DNA from: Gentiana macrophylla
Taxonomy: Eukaryota; Streptophyta; Magnoliopsida; Gentianales; Gentianaceae
NCBI GenBank assembly: GCA_026214975.1
Contig: CM047817.1
Span: 57,408,246 to 57,472,245, forward strand
Reading direction: 5' to 3'
Length of the DNA stretch: 64,000 nucleotides
The notes under the pieces were generated by a model that was not told the origin of the DNA, did no database searches, and saw nothing but the letters and a program-made list of their open reading frames with translations. This document shows positions 30,545 through 41,925 of the stretch, piece by piece (the stretch's first letter is position 1; every line of letters begins with the position of its first letter). The position numbers were made by a program, and so were the translations under genes.

Positions 30545-32349
30545 ATGGAGCGATACAACATTGATGAAGGAATCAATACAAGTCTGGACGATTTCAGGCA
30601 AAAATTCTCAAACTTCATCCTCTCAACTCAAATTACAAACAAAATCAAGAAGATTCGGGGACTGAAAAATTTGATTGATACAAAGATCACTACTCTGTGC
30701 CCAATAAGTATCAAAGATTTCTACAAAAATGCTGTAATCACCGATGATGGAAAGAGTTCCAGGACAACGGTTCAAGATAAGAGCATTACTGTTAATGAAC
30801 ACCTGCTTTCCCTAGTCTATGGTTTAGACATATTTGGAGGATCTTCATCTCTCACCTTTGGAAATGAAGAAAAAGGCAAACTTTGGAATGTCACAGCACT
30901 TAACAAGGACGAGAAAAATTTCATTGGATCCATCTATCAACAGAAACAAGAGTTCGCATTCTTGACGATTCTTCTGACCAGAAACGTCATTGGTCACACT
31001 TGTAATCTCAACACACATTCGACAGAAAAATGAAGCTGATCTATGCCATTTGGTTTGAAGAAGGACTGGATTGGAATGAGTTTGTTCTCAAGCAGTTGAT
31101 CAAACAAATCTCAGACAAAAAAGAGAAAGCCAAAGGAAGGAAGGCTACTGGAGAAAGTTTTTATTGAAAAATGGATTCACTTATCTAGTTCAAAGGATAC
31201 TTGACTATTTCTCCATCTAAAAATCCATAGAAAAAGAAGTGAAACACAAATCAGTGTCCACTGGAGTGAAGAAGAGGAAAATCGTTGAAGAAGAAAGGAG
31301 AGAAACTTCAGACTCTAGCTCAAGAGAAACTGTAAGTTTGGATGAAAGAACCTTAAGAAGACAGAGAAGGATGTGGAACAAACTTCAGGCAAGGAAAACT
31401 GAAACTGAAGATGTAATTCAGATTGATGATGAAAATAGGGAAAGTAAATCCTCAACTGAAATACATGAAGAATTTACTAAAGAGCAAAGAGAAGCTTTGG
31501 AAGATGCTGAATTTTGTGAGGCTGGGTATGAGAGAGAATTATCAAGTCATGATTCTCATTTTCATTATCATGAAGCCAGCTCCTCATCTCAAGTTCATGA
31601 AGCATCTACAAGCAAATCTACAACTGAAGGATCTCAGCGCCAATCAACTGAGATTGAAGAAAGATTAAAGGAGATCATCGAAAGCCTGATGAAGACACTA
31701 CAGTAGAAACTTTACAATTTACATGAATTAATTGGAAAAGCACATTATTCAGGTTTGAACAAATACTCAAACATCATCACCTTGCGAAAGTTATTTGAAG
31801 AAAGCCTCTGCATATCTGCAGCAAGGGGGAAGATAAAACTGAAGGTGATGCTGATGCTGACAAAGCTGAAGAGGCCTATGCCAGACTGTTGGTCGAAAAA
31901 CAAGACAGACAAGTAGATGATGATCTACTTGCAATTCAACAAAATGGTGAAGCAGTTGATAATCTGATTGAAGAGCTAATTGCAGAAGAAACCTTTGAAG
32001 AAACAAGAACTGAGGAAGATGAAGAAGCCTCAGTTAAAGCTGTGTTGAACATCAGGAAGAAGCTTGTAATCTGTGCCAGATTTCTTGAAATGTTAAAGGC
32101 AGATGAAAGGAAAGAGACAAAAACTGAGGGGAAGCTGAAATGAAACCAGAGATAAAAGCTGATAAAGAAAAGCATAACTTGATTTCAGAAGATGAAGAAA
32201 AGTTGATGAATGAGGAAATTAAAGAGATTTTGGTAAAGCTCAAAAACCAAGAGAATGAAGAAGCAAATCGGCTGATCAATGAGTATCTAGATATCAAGCC
32301 TAGAAATGGTGAATCAAGTGAAGAAGGAAAAGAAAGAAGCTTCTGGTAA
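30545..32349 (+). pseudogene. Accessory ORF of a Copia-like element (putative plant transposon protein type)
   Basis: Starting MERYNIDEGINTSLDDFRQK, the N-terminal part has KIKKIRGLKNLIDTKITTLC, VNEHLLSLVYGLD and FLTILLTRNVIGHTCNLNTH. It aligns by eye with the minus-strand ORF at 46867 (RRIKRIPGLEKALNNRLETI; LREIYGFG; LSKILAKNILGFSGSLDTLS). The pattern resembles the family annotated as 'putative plant transposon protein domain'; I judge this from wording alone. A Ser/Glu-rich middle and a coiled-coil tail (31889-32349) follow with three frame shifts. Function is unknown. The 3' end is cut by LARD sequence at about 32345. Confidence 0.6.
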
Positions 32350-34001
32350 ACATGTAGATTTTTTGTCCCAATTTTTTTTTAATAAGGGCCGAAAATTATG
32401 TTTATTTTTTTTATGTTATAAATGTCTTGGTTGAAAAGATGGATTGGGGTTGGTACTGTTTACTCGTTAGATCTATTTTGTAGCTCCTTTGTTTAGTAAC
32501 AATTGAGAATAGGATTTGTAATTTAATTATGTTGAATTCAAAAATTATGTAAAAAGGTAGTACCTTTTGTATTAATTTTTTTGGTTCCGGGTTCAAGACG
32601 ACGAATATCATGGTGTTGAAGATTATCAAGAAGGTAAAATAGGAGGAGGTCGAATTGTTTAATTAATTTTTTTTTACCGGCGGCAAATTTTGTTGCATGC
32701 GACACAAATTTTGGGATTGTAGATGCAAGAACCTGTTTTGTTTTTACATTAGGTCACGGCACAATTTTTTTTTTTTTTTTTGCGGCTGCGTCAATTTTAG
32801 GGCTGTCAGCTAATTGTTTTTCCTTTTGCATGGATTGGCCGAAAGGTCAATCTTCAAAAAAAAATAATAATAATAAAAAAAAATCCAATCAGCTTTTAAT
32901 GTTTTACTGCCGCCGTGAATAATAAAAAATAAATAAAAATAAAAAAAGTTTTTTTTATAAAACAATTTGTTAATATAGATATATTTTTCAATATATTGGT
33001 ATATTACGGCCTCCTCTCCTCGTCGTTCGTGGTTCGTTTCAAGATCGAAGGTTCAAGATCCGGAAGTTTCAAGATCAACATCGAAGATCGAGATTTGAAG
33101 ACTTAGATTAAATTTTTACTTTTCCTTAGAAAATAGGTTAGTCGGGGGTACCAACGATCCATCTCGGTGTTTAAATTTTCCGCAATTTATTTTTTATGTG
33201 TTTGATCATAAAATAGATATAAAATCGTAATTGCCATGACATGCATCATATCATAAATCCACTCCATGCATACATGTAGAATTTTAATTTTGGTAATTAA
33301 AATAGGCATGTACACAAACTCGCGTAATTAGTTGAAATTTAATTAATACGTGGTAATTAATTAATTTAGTAACTAATTAAAAATCCGAGGACGGGTTATG
33401 AAATCGTTAAGCCTTTTCGGTGTGTGTTCTCGGTGAACCGCCTTAAAAGCCTAAACGAGATCATGTTTTCAATTCGTAGTGTCTACGAGATTGAATGATG
33501 GTAAAAGAACAATAAATCTTGGATTACAACGGTTCGCCTATAGGTTGGGTGGTCAACTGAGCTAGGCTCGACCGACTTAACCCTCCTAGTGTGATGTATG
33601 CACGGGGTCCGGCAAGACTAAGCTACACCGGAGAGCGGAGGGGTGATTCCTTCTTATCTAAATGGGACTATCTTGACCCGATTTCGTCCGACTGTCACAT
33701 ATGTTCCAACGAATAGGACGGGTAGGCTTGCCTACGTTACCGACACCATTCGGAATCCTTGATTTGATGTACTTTTATGTTAACATCAAAAAGACGTGGT
33801 TAGTTAACCCACCACCACTTCCAAAATATTGAGTGGGAGCGGGGGAGGCGACAGCCACCCCACGGCCTCTACTATAGATACAAGTAAGTGAGAGAAGGGT
33901 GACGCCTCGCGGCGCTTTGATTTCGCCCCCTACGGATGGTGTTCACCCCTATCAACATTCATGGCTTGGTCTCTCGAAAGGATAGGATTTACGGGTACTC
34001 G

Positions 34002-34037
34002 TCGGGTCATCGACCTATCCTACGACGGCACACTCGG
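34002..34037 (+). other. LARD shared-loop hairpin 1, first copy
   Basis: Arms TCGGGT and ACTCGG pair with two G-U wobbles around a 24-base loop containing GACCTATCCTACGACGGCAC. An upstream GGATAGG at 33980-33986 could alternatively pair with CCTATCC in the loop. Confidence 0.55.
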
Positions 34038-34194
34038 GCGCACCTAAGTGATCCGATATAGTAGGTCACACTCATAAAGGATATTTTTGGTAATATCTAG
34101 GCTAAAAAAGGAAGGTAGTCAATGAATTAAGGGATGTTCGATTCTCGTGGGATGTTTGATTCTCACAAGTTATTCATTGATGAGATTGTCTCGA

Positions 34195-34249
34195 TTTAAC
34201 CGTCATCTCTTTGACCTACCCTACGGCGGCACTGAGATGCGAGGTTAAA
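34195..34249 (+). other. LARD shared-loop hairpin 2, first copy
   Basis: Outer stem TTTAACC/GGTTAAA (7 bp) and inner stem CATCTC/GAGATG (6 bp) surround a 24-base loop with GACCTACCCTACGGCGGCAC. Confidence 0.65.
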
Positions 34250-34619
34250 ACCTTGGAATGGTAGAGTAGATTTAATTTTAGTTTACAATTACTAAAATAA
34301 ATTTATATAGTAGTGTTAAACTTGAATTAATGTATGTCATTTTATTTACAGCATTATATCCATTACTAAATTGCTTAAATTTAATAATTGACTAGTATTG
34401 ACTTCGTTAAAGAGTGGAAAGTAACTAGGACGTTGAACTAGTTAATCGATAATGCAATTATTTTTCGAAAGAGATATTTGCTCTTAAGCCTTTTAAAAAC
34501 CAGAGTGACATATAGGTATGTCACTCATGTCATTTGTGTCAAACGGGAGACAAACTTAGGTGATTTCGGACTTTGAAATTCTTCTAGTGAATTTTGAGTG
34601 TGTAGTGATTACCCGAGTA

Positions 34620-35010
34620 ATTTTCTAATTGAAAAATCAGAAAATCTTGAAGTGTTACTAGTTGGACGATATTTGGAATGGATGAACTAGTGGGAGCTTT
34701 ATGATTTGTTGTTTTTCTAGAACATTAGAAAAGTGTGACTGACAACACACGTAACCGTTCTAATTGAAAAACCGGAAAGTCATGAAATGTTGCTAGTTAG
34801 ACGATATTTGGAATCGATGAACTAGTGGGAGTTCTATGATTTGTTGTTTTTCTGGAAACATTGGAACAATGTACGAAAGATTTTCTAATCGAAAAATCGG
34901 AAAATCATAAAAATAAAGCATTGCTCGTTAGACGGTATTTGGAACCGATAAACTAGTGGGAGCTTTAATGTTATGATTTGTTGTTTTTTCTGGTATATTA
35001 GAAAATCCGA
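34620..35010 (+). repeat. Three degenerate tandem copies (~130 bp) in the LARD internal region
   Basis: Each copy contains CTAATTGAAAAATC-like text, a TAGTTGGACGATATTTGGAA variant, GAACTAGTGGGAG and ATGATTTGTTGTTTTTCT. The same array in the second LARD copy (41690 onward) was hit by the Copia-like insertion in its second unit. Confidence 0.8.
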
Positions 35011-37305
35011 GAAGTCCCGACGAGTAACACTTGAAATAGACATCCCACGGTTCAAGAGTAGTGTCTACTCAAACGAACCGCTGCTTCAAGACTGTTTCCA
35101 TTCATGGAATGTCAAGAATGGGAGAATATGTCTAAAAGTGTTAGTCATCTAAAGCGAGAAAACTTTAATTTGAACCGAAAATTAATTAATCGAAAATCAT
35201 AGGATAAGGGGCGGTGATTTTGGATCACCAACCTATGAATCCTTGGCGATTTTCTTGAGCTAAGTTCTTTGGAAGAACAAGGTAGCAGTGCATTTAACGA
35301 TTAAAGGAGTAAACAACGGGCAGTTAATTTTTGCTAGAAAAGTGGGAGTGATATAAGGAAATGAATCTCGGATTCAATCCTTGGATATCGCGGAAAATTA
35401 TTTTATGTTTAAGATTCGTTGGAACGAAAGGATTTACCTTCTATTTGATAATTTGTTTGTCGTATAGAAAGTGAATATACCATTTGTAGTACGAATCCAA
35501 GACTCGGACTTTTGTTGGATAAAGTCAAAACCACTTACAACTGCTGAAATATGTATGTAAAACACATCTTAAGAACTATTAAAAGCAATTGGTTTCTATA
35601 TTTAGATAAACGCTTCTTCATATTCCATAGTTAGTGCATAGTCCCTAAAAGACAAGACCTGAAGACTGGCTCAGGGTGATTCCTTTCTCCCAGTCTGGTT
35701 AGATTGTCTCAAAGGTTCAATGACTAAGTTTCCTTTCAATTGGGAAAGGATAATGGATATAAAGAAGTAACATAGCTTGTTCATGACGACCTTCGGGGTC
35801 TGATGAAAGATACGAGGTAGTAGGAGCTTCGGAGTATTGACTTCTTGTCTGATAACTATTCAAACACTCCGGTAAGTTTATCCAAAATATTTTGAGGTTT
35901 CTCTGTTTTCAACAGAGATAGAGTATTCTATACTTAGAAATGGGCCATCACATAGTCCTAGGGACTGATGCTCGGCCTGCCTCATAGTGAAATGCTTTCA
36001 CTAAGTGAGAAACCGTTAAATTGCCTTATCTATGTTTTAGATGTGCTACAATATACTGCTTAACTCAATAAAGATATTGGAAGCGAAATAACGGTTTACA
36101 TTGAAATGTAAGACCGAGAAGTATACCTATAATATGCTTTGGAAATTACGGATAAGGTGTGGATTCGGTTCACCCCACTTCCATAAATATAAGCATTTAG
36201 CACACGGTGCTTGAAGGTAAGACTGGGAATTTCACGCATACGTTCGGTCAATGACCATTCGTGATATATTTTTTAACCTATTGAGTATAAAGGTTAGATA
36301 TAGGATTCTTGAAATCGGGAAGGGACAATTATATTGTTGCATCCTTTCTGATAGAATCCATGATCAGAAAAACCTTGAACCTTGAAGTAAGTTTACTCAA
36401 GGTAGTTACTAACTGATTAAAATCAGACCACATCCAACATCGGTTGTTGGTGATAACACTAAATACTACTAAACTAGATCAAAATTTCGATCCACCCAGT
36501 AAGTATTGGGAGTATGGTTTATCCATTACCCATTACGGGTTCTGCGGACTTTGTAGTCTGAGGATCGATGGTGACCTATGGCTCTTTTGTGAGCAATTTT
36601 GGATTTCTGATAATAGAGGTTGGTTTAATAGCCATAACCCTGTGAATGGAGTTCGGTACTCCAGTTCTGTTCATACTCTTGTAGAACCACCTGAGCGTCT
36701 CAGGTCCAATGGGAGTAATTGGATCTACACGGAAAAGAGTAGAATGAATTGGAAAGTTTATCTTTCAGAGCAAAGATTGAGTGGACTAGGGGTAATTCCC
36801 TAAGAAGTAGAGAGTTAATCAGACCTTGAACTCTCTTACCACTTAGTATTGCATGACTTCGTTCAAAAGCAAACAGAAAATAGGGGTGATTCCCTGAGAC
36901 TTTCTTGCCAAACAAACGGAGTCTGGATTCATTCAAAACAGAAGGGTATTGCCTTATGAACTTATGTCAGGATGACTGTAAAGGCTTATGTCCTTTGTGG
37001 ATAAAAAGCAAACCTCTCGGTCATTGGAAGTCATATATTTCTACAATATATGGATTTGACTAGAATATTGATAAGTCTTTTGTAGACTGGATATCAATTT
37101 TAGTAAAGTAGTGAATATATACATATATATTAGTGTTTGTGAAGGATAACATTGCACCAGTTGGAATCAACATGGGTGTGTTATCTGAAGTAACAATCTG
37201 ACAATACCACAATTCTCTGCAACAGAGATTTGGACCGCTAACGTTTCGATTCTACGGATCTTCTCGAGCCGACAACCTGACTAATCATTAAGACCCATGA
37301 CATTT

Positions 37306-37373
37306 AGATGCAGGTACTCCCCGAGTCACTGACCTATCCTACGACGGCACACTCGGAGTGTATCTTGTCATCT
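37306..37373 (+). other. LARD shared-loop hairpin 3, first copy
   Basis: Inner stem CCGAGT/ACTCGG (6 perfect pairs), then TAC/GTA and AGATG/CATCT further out. The 24-base loop contains GACCTATCCTACGACGGCAC. Confidence 0.6.
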
Positions 37374-37522
37374 GGCAATGGTTATGATATGCTTAATGGG
37401 TACTAGAATACGGGATGGGTCTCCATTGCTTTAGAGCAAGTGGGAGATGTAGTTTGTTGTATTTTAAATAATAGGGTGTGCTCAAAAACAATTAATCACA
37501 TGCTTTCGTGCAAGTGGGAGAT

Positions 37523-39349
37523 TGTTAGGTGTGATGCCCGAAAGACAATTTTGTAATTGTTTTATTTAATAAATGAAATGATATTATTATTCATATTTAT
37601 TATTGTCATATTCACCGATGTGACAATAGTATTTACACTACATAAAACCCTAAAGAATATCGTTTATGTAATCACTTAACTCAGTGTATGGGATATACAC
37701 GAGAGGATCGAGTTAGTGAAGATGTACTTAAAATACAATTAGCCCATAGTGAAGTTAATCGAGAGTATCGGGTCTCTCCTTTAACGTGCTATTAATGCGC
37801 CCAGAACACAATAGCTATGATTGTCTTATCCGGACTTTCGGTTAAGAGAACCTAATGGGGCATTTATATATGATAGATATATCATATATGTATTGGACCG
37901 ATTTGATTAGAGTTCTTGATATAATTCCGTAATCGAGAAGTCTTATCGAATCAATGGATGATCATATTTATGGATATATCTTAATCTGAGGTGATCACGA
38001 TGGCGCTTGAATCGGCATGAGAGGTTTGACTTGACGGTTAAGGATTACACCGAGTGCGTGGTCCGAATTACCCCATCTTGGCATTGTAATTTGGATTGAG
38101 TGAGTAGTCCGTGTTATCACAGATACGAATCCATTTCTTCCATTTATGGAAGTAGATAGAGCAGATTCCTTATTTGTTAATCCTAGAAAGCGATCGATCG
38201 CGCGAGTTCATATTAAATCGATTAGCTACGGTGAGTTGTATGAATTAATTGATCACTAGGGATTAATGGTAAATAAGGATAAGAGGTTCTAAAAAGGGTT
38301 AACGGTAACTTCACGATTTAGAATGAACGATCTATGGAGGATTAATCCATATGTAATGATTATATCAATGGACGCTTATTATTATTCTCGTGAGGAGATA
38401 AATATAATCTCATAATCGGAGGAGTGCGATCATGGGATTATGGTGGCATATTCTGTGATTGATTTATCGAATATAATTATTCTTTCGTAAGATAATTATT
38501 TATTTGATTTATCGGAGCCGCTGATTATTAGTCCATGGTCCCCGACGTGCCTCCAAATATAGCATAGCTATTCTCGGTCGTCAAATCCTAATAATATTAA
38601 TTTAGTTCTTGTTGGACTTCATTAAAACGATATGTGAATTAATTGTTTAGTGGACTATTAAATTAGTTGGGCTAAATAATTAAACATGTGGAAAAGACAT
38701 TTTCCATAATCTTGGCCCAATTATTGTGTAATGGCAAAATTAATATTGACTAGGTCAATAAGTATAATTTTCGCCCCATGCTCTTTTTATGGAACAAGAA
38801 ATTATTTTCTTGTGTATTAATAAGACATGTGCATAAAATATTTATTGGATAAATATTTATGGAAAGAAATAAAGATAAATATTATTCTAGATTTGTTTTA
38901 GAATATTATGGAATTATCTTTTATTTAATGGATTTATTTTAATTGCAAAATAAAATCCTTGAAGGCTAAGTTTTACTCTCCTATATAAAGAGAGTTCTCC
39001 CAAGCCTTAGACACTATAAATTTCGACTTCTCCTCTTAGAGAGAAGAAGTGATTTTTTCGGCCAAGGGGTTAAAGGGGAAAATCTTGGAGGTTTTCCGGG
39101 TAGCATATCGGAAGGATTCGAGACGAGAATTTCTTTCCACCGGGAGTTGCTTGGATCACACGTACGGAAGATCGTGGTGCTCTTCACACCTTTGTTCGTT
39201 CTTTCCATTGCGGTTCTTCAACTTGGATTTTGAGATCCAAGAGGTATGTTCTACAACCCCCTTGTAGATGTAGATCTAGTTATTTTATTACGTGTATTTT
39301 ATAGATCTAGATCCTTAAATCGCATCCGTTGCGGATGATATTACTAACA
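37523..39349 (+). repeat. LARD LTR (shared between the two tandem copies)
   Basis: 1827 bp, TGTTAGG...TAACA. On its left is the purine tract of the first internal copy and on its right the primer site of the second. It serves as 3' LTR of one and 5' LTR of the other. Confidence 0.9.
38981..38990 (+). promoter_or_regulatory. TATA box in the LARD LTR
   Basis: CTATATAAAG, conserved in the second LTR at about 62996-63005. It lies about 360 bases before the LTR end and is followed by a purine/pyrimidine stretch typical of a start region. Confidence 0.6.
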
Positions 39350-39350
39350 G

Positions 39351-39362
39351 TGGTATCAGAGA
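39351..39362 (+). other. LARD primer binding site (initiator Met tRNA)
   Basis: TGGTATCAGAGA begins one base after the LTR. Confidence 0.85.
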
Positions 39363-41069
39363 CAAGGTGATCTATATTTAAACGTATAAAATATTAGATC
39401 TAGGAGTGGTAAACATGTAGATTTTTTGTCCCAATTTTTTTTTAATAAGGGCCGAAAATTATGTTTATTTTTTTTATGTTATGAATGTTTTGGTTGAAGA
39501 GATGGATTGGGGTTGGTACTGTTTACTCGTTAGATCTATTTTGTAGCTCCTTTGTTTAGTAACAATTGAGAATAGGATTTGTAATTTAATTATGTTGAAT
39601 TCAAAAATTATGTAAAAAGGTAGTACCTTTTGTATTAATTTTTTTTGGTTCGGAGTTGAGGCAGCGAATATCATGGTGTTGAAGATCATCAAGAAGGTAA
39701 AATGGGAGGAGGCCGAATTGTTTAATTAATTTTTTTTTATCGGCGGCAAATTTTGTTGCATGCGACACAAATTTTGGGATTGTAGATGCAAGAACCTGTT
39801 TTGTTTTTACATTAGGTCACGGCACAAATTTTTTTTTATTTTTATTTTATTTTTTTTTTTTTGCGGCTGCGTCAATTTTAGGGCTGTCAGCTAATTGTTT
39901 TTCCTTTTGCATGGATTGGCCGAAAAGTCAATCTTCAAAAAAAAAAAAAAATTTTCAATCAGCTTTTAATGTTTTACTGCCGCCGTGAATAATAAAAAAA
40001 AATAAAAAATAAAAAAAGTTTTTTTTATAAAACAATTTGATAATATAGATATATTTTTCAATATATTGGTATATTACGGCCTCGTCTCCTCGTCGTTCGT
40101 GGCTCGTTTCAAGATCGAAGGTTCAAGATCCGGAAGTTTCAATATCAACATCGAAGATCGAGATTTGAAGACTTAGATTAAATTTTTACTTTTCCTTAGA
40201 AAATAGGTTAGTCGGGGGTACCAACGATCCATCTCGGTGTTTAAATTTTCCGCTATTTATTTTTTATGTGTTTGATCATAAAATAGATATAAAATCGGAA
40301 TTGCCATGACATGCATCATATCATAAATCCACTCCATGCATACATGTAGAATTTTAATTTTGGTAATTAAAATAGGCATGTACACAAACTCGCGTAATTA
40401 GTTGAAATTCAATTAATACGTGGTAATTAATTAATTTAGTAACTAATTAAAGATCCGAGGACGGGTTATGGAATCGTTAAGCCTTTTCGGTGTGTGTTCT
40501 CGGTGAACCGCCTTAAAAGCCCAAACGAGATCACGTTTTCAATTCGTAGTGTCTACGAGATTGAATGATGGTAAAAGAACAATAAATCTTGGATAACAAC
40601 GGTTCGCTTTATAGGTTGGGTGGTCAATCGAGCTAGGCTCGACCGACTTAACCTCCTCACAGTGATGATGTATGCACGGGGTCCGGCAAGACTAAGCTAC
40701 ACCGGAGAGCGGAGGGTGATTCCTTCTTATTTAAATGGGGCTATCTTGACCCGATTTCATCCGATCATCACATATGTTCCAACGAATAGGACGGGTAGGC
40801 TTGCCACGTTACCGACACCATTCGAATCCTTGATTTGATGTACTTTTATGTTAACATCAAAAGACGTGGTTAGTTAACCCACCACCACTTCCAAAATATT
40901 GAGTGGGAGCGGGGAGGCGACACCAACCCCACGGCCTCTACTATAGATACAAGTAAGTGAGAGAAGGGTGACGCCTCGCGGCGCTTTGATTTCGTCCCCC
41001 TACGGATGGTGTTCACCCCTATCAACATTCATGGCTTGGTCTCGAAAGGATAGGATTTACGGGTACTCG

Positions 41070-41105
41070 TCGGGTCACCGACCTATCCTACGACGGCACA
41101 CTCGG
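41070..41105 (+). other. LARD shared-loop hairpin 1, second copy
   Basis: Same arms (TCGGGT/ACTCGG) and core loop as 34002-34037, with one loop change (T to C) near the start. Confidence 0.55.
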
Positions 41106-41264
41106 GCGCATCTAAGAGATCCGATATAGTAGGCCACACTCATAAAGGATATTTTTGGTAATATCTAGGCTAAAAAAGGAAGGTAGTCAATGAATTAAGG
41201 GATGATCGAATCTCGTGGGATGTTTGATTCTCACAAGTTATTCAATGATGAGATTGTCTCGATT

Positions 41265-41313
41265 TAACCGTCATCACTTTGACCTACCCTACGGCGGCAC
41301 TGTGATGCGAGGT
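41265..41313 (+). other. LARD shared-loop hairpin 2, second copy (compensatory change)
   Basis: The inner stem reads CATCAC/GTGATG instead of CATCTC/GAGATG: both partners of one pair changed, U-A to A-U, and pairing is kept. The outer TTTAACC/GGTTAAA stem is unchanged. Confidence 0.7.
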
Positions 41314-41925
41314 TAAAACCTTGGAATGGTAGAGTAGACTTAATTTTAGTTTACAATTACTAAAACAAATTTATATAGTAGTGTTAAACTTGAATTAATG
41401 TATGTCATTTTATTTACAGCATTATATCCCTTACTAAATTGCTTAATTTTAACAATTTACTAGTATTGACTTCGTTAAAAAGTGGAAAGTAACTAGGACG
41501 TTGAACTAGTTAATCGATAATGCAATTATTTTTCGAAAGAGATATTTGCTCTTAAGCCTTTTAAAAACCAGAGTGACATATAGGTATGTCATTCGTGCCA
41601 TTTGTGTCAAACGGGAGACAAACTTAGGTGATTTCGGACATTGAAATTCTTCTAGTGAATTTTGAGTGTGTAGTGATTACACGAGTAATTTTCTAATTGA
41701 AAAATCGGAAAATCATGAAGTGTTACTAGTTGGACGATATTTGGAATCGATGAACTAGTGGGAGCTTTATGATTTGTTGTTTTTCTAGAACATTAGAAAA
41801 GTGTGACTGACAACACACGTAACCGTTCTAATTGAAAAACCGGAAAGTCATGAAATGTTGCTAGTTAGACGATATTTGGAATTGATGAACTAGTGGGAGT
41901 TCTATGATTTGTTGTTTTTCTAGAA

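Larger units (their letters stand above)
32345..37522 (+). mobile_element. LARD internal region, first copy (lacks its own 5' LTR)
   Basis: About 5.2 kb is collinear with the internal region of the element at 39350-61539 (insertions removed), from TGGTAAACATGTAG to the purine tract GCAAGTGGGAGAT before the LTR at 37523. It contains no conserved coding sequence: open frames such as 36444-36803 are not preserved in the other copy. It holds three shared-loop hairpins and a 3-copy tandem repeat. The LTR, primer site and first ~58 internal bases are missing on the left. The iMet primer site and purine tract of the other copy mark the family as a Copia-derived LARD (non-autonomous). Confidence 0.85.
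39363..41925 (+). other. LARD second-copy internal region, segment 1
   Basis: Collinear with 32345-34853. Non-coding, with homopolymer tracts at 39430-40030 and two of the shared-loop hairpins. It ends at TAGAA (41921-41925), the left target duplication of the Copia-like insertion. Confidence 0.85.

Noticed and set aside
36444..36803. 119-codon plus-strand open frame in the LARD
   Set aside because: The collinear region of the second copy (52500-52860) does not keep the frame, and the protein has no recognisable pattern. It is a chance frame in non-coding LARD DNA.
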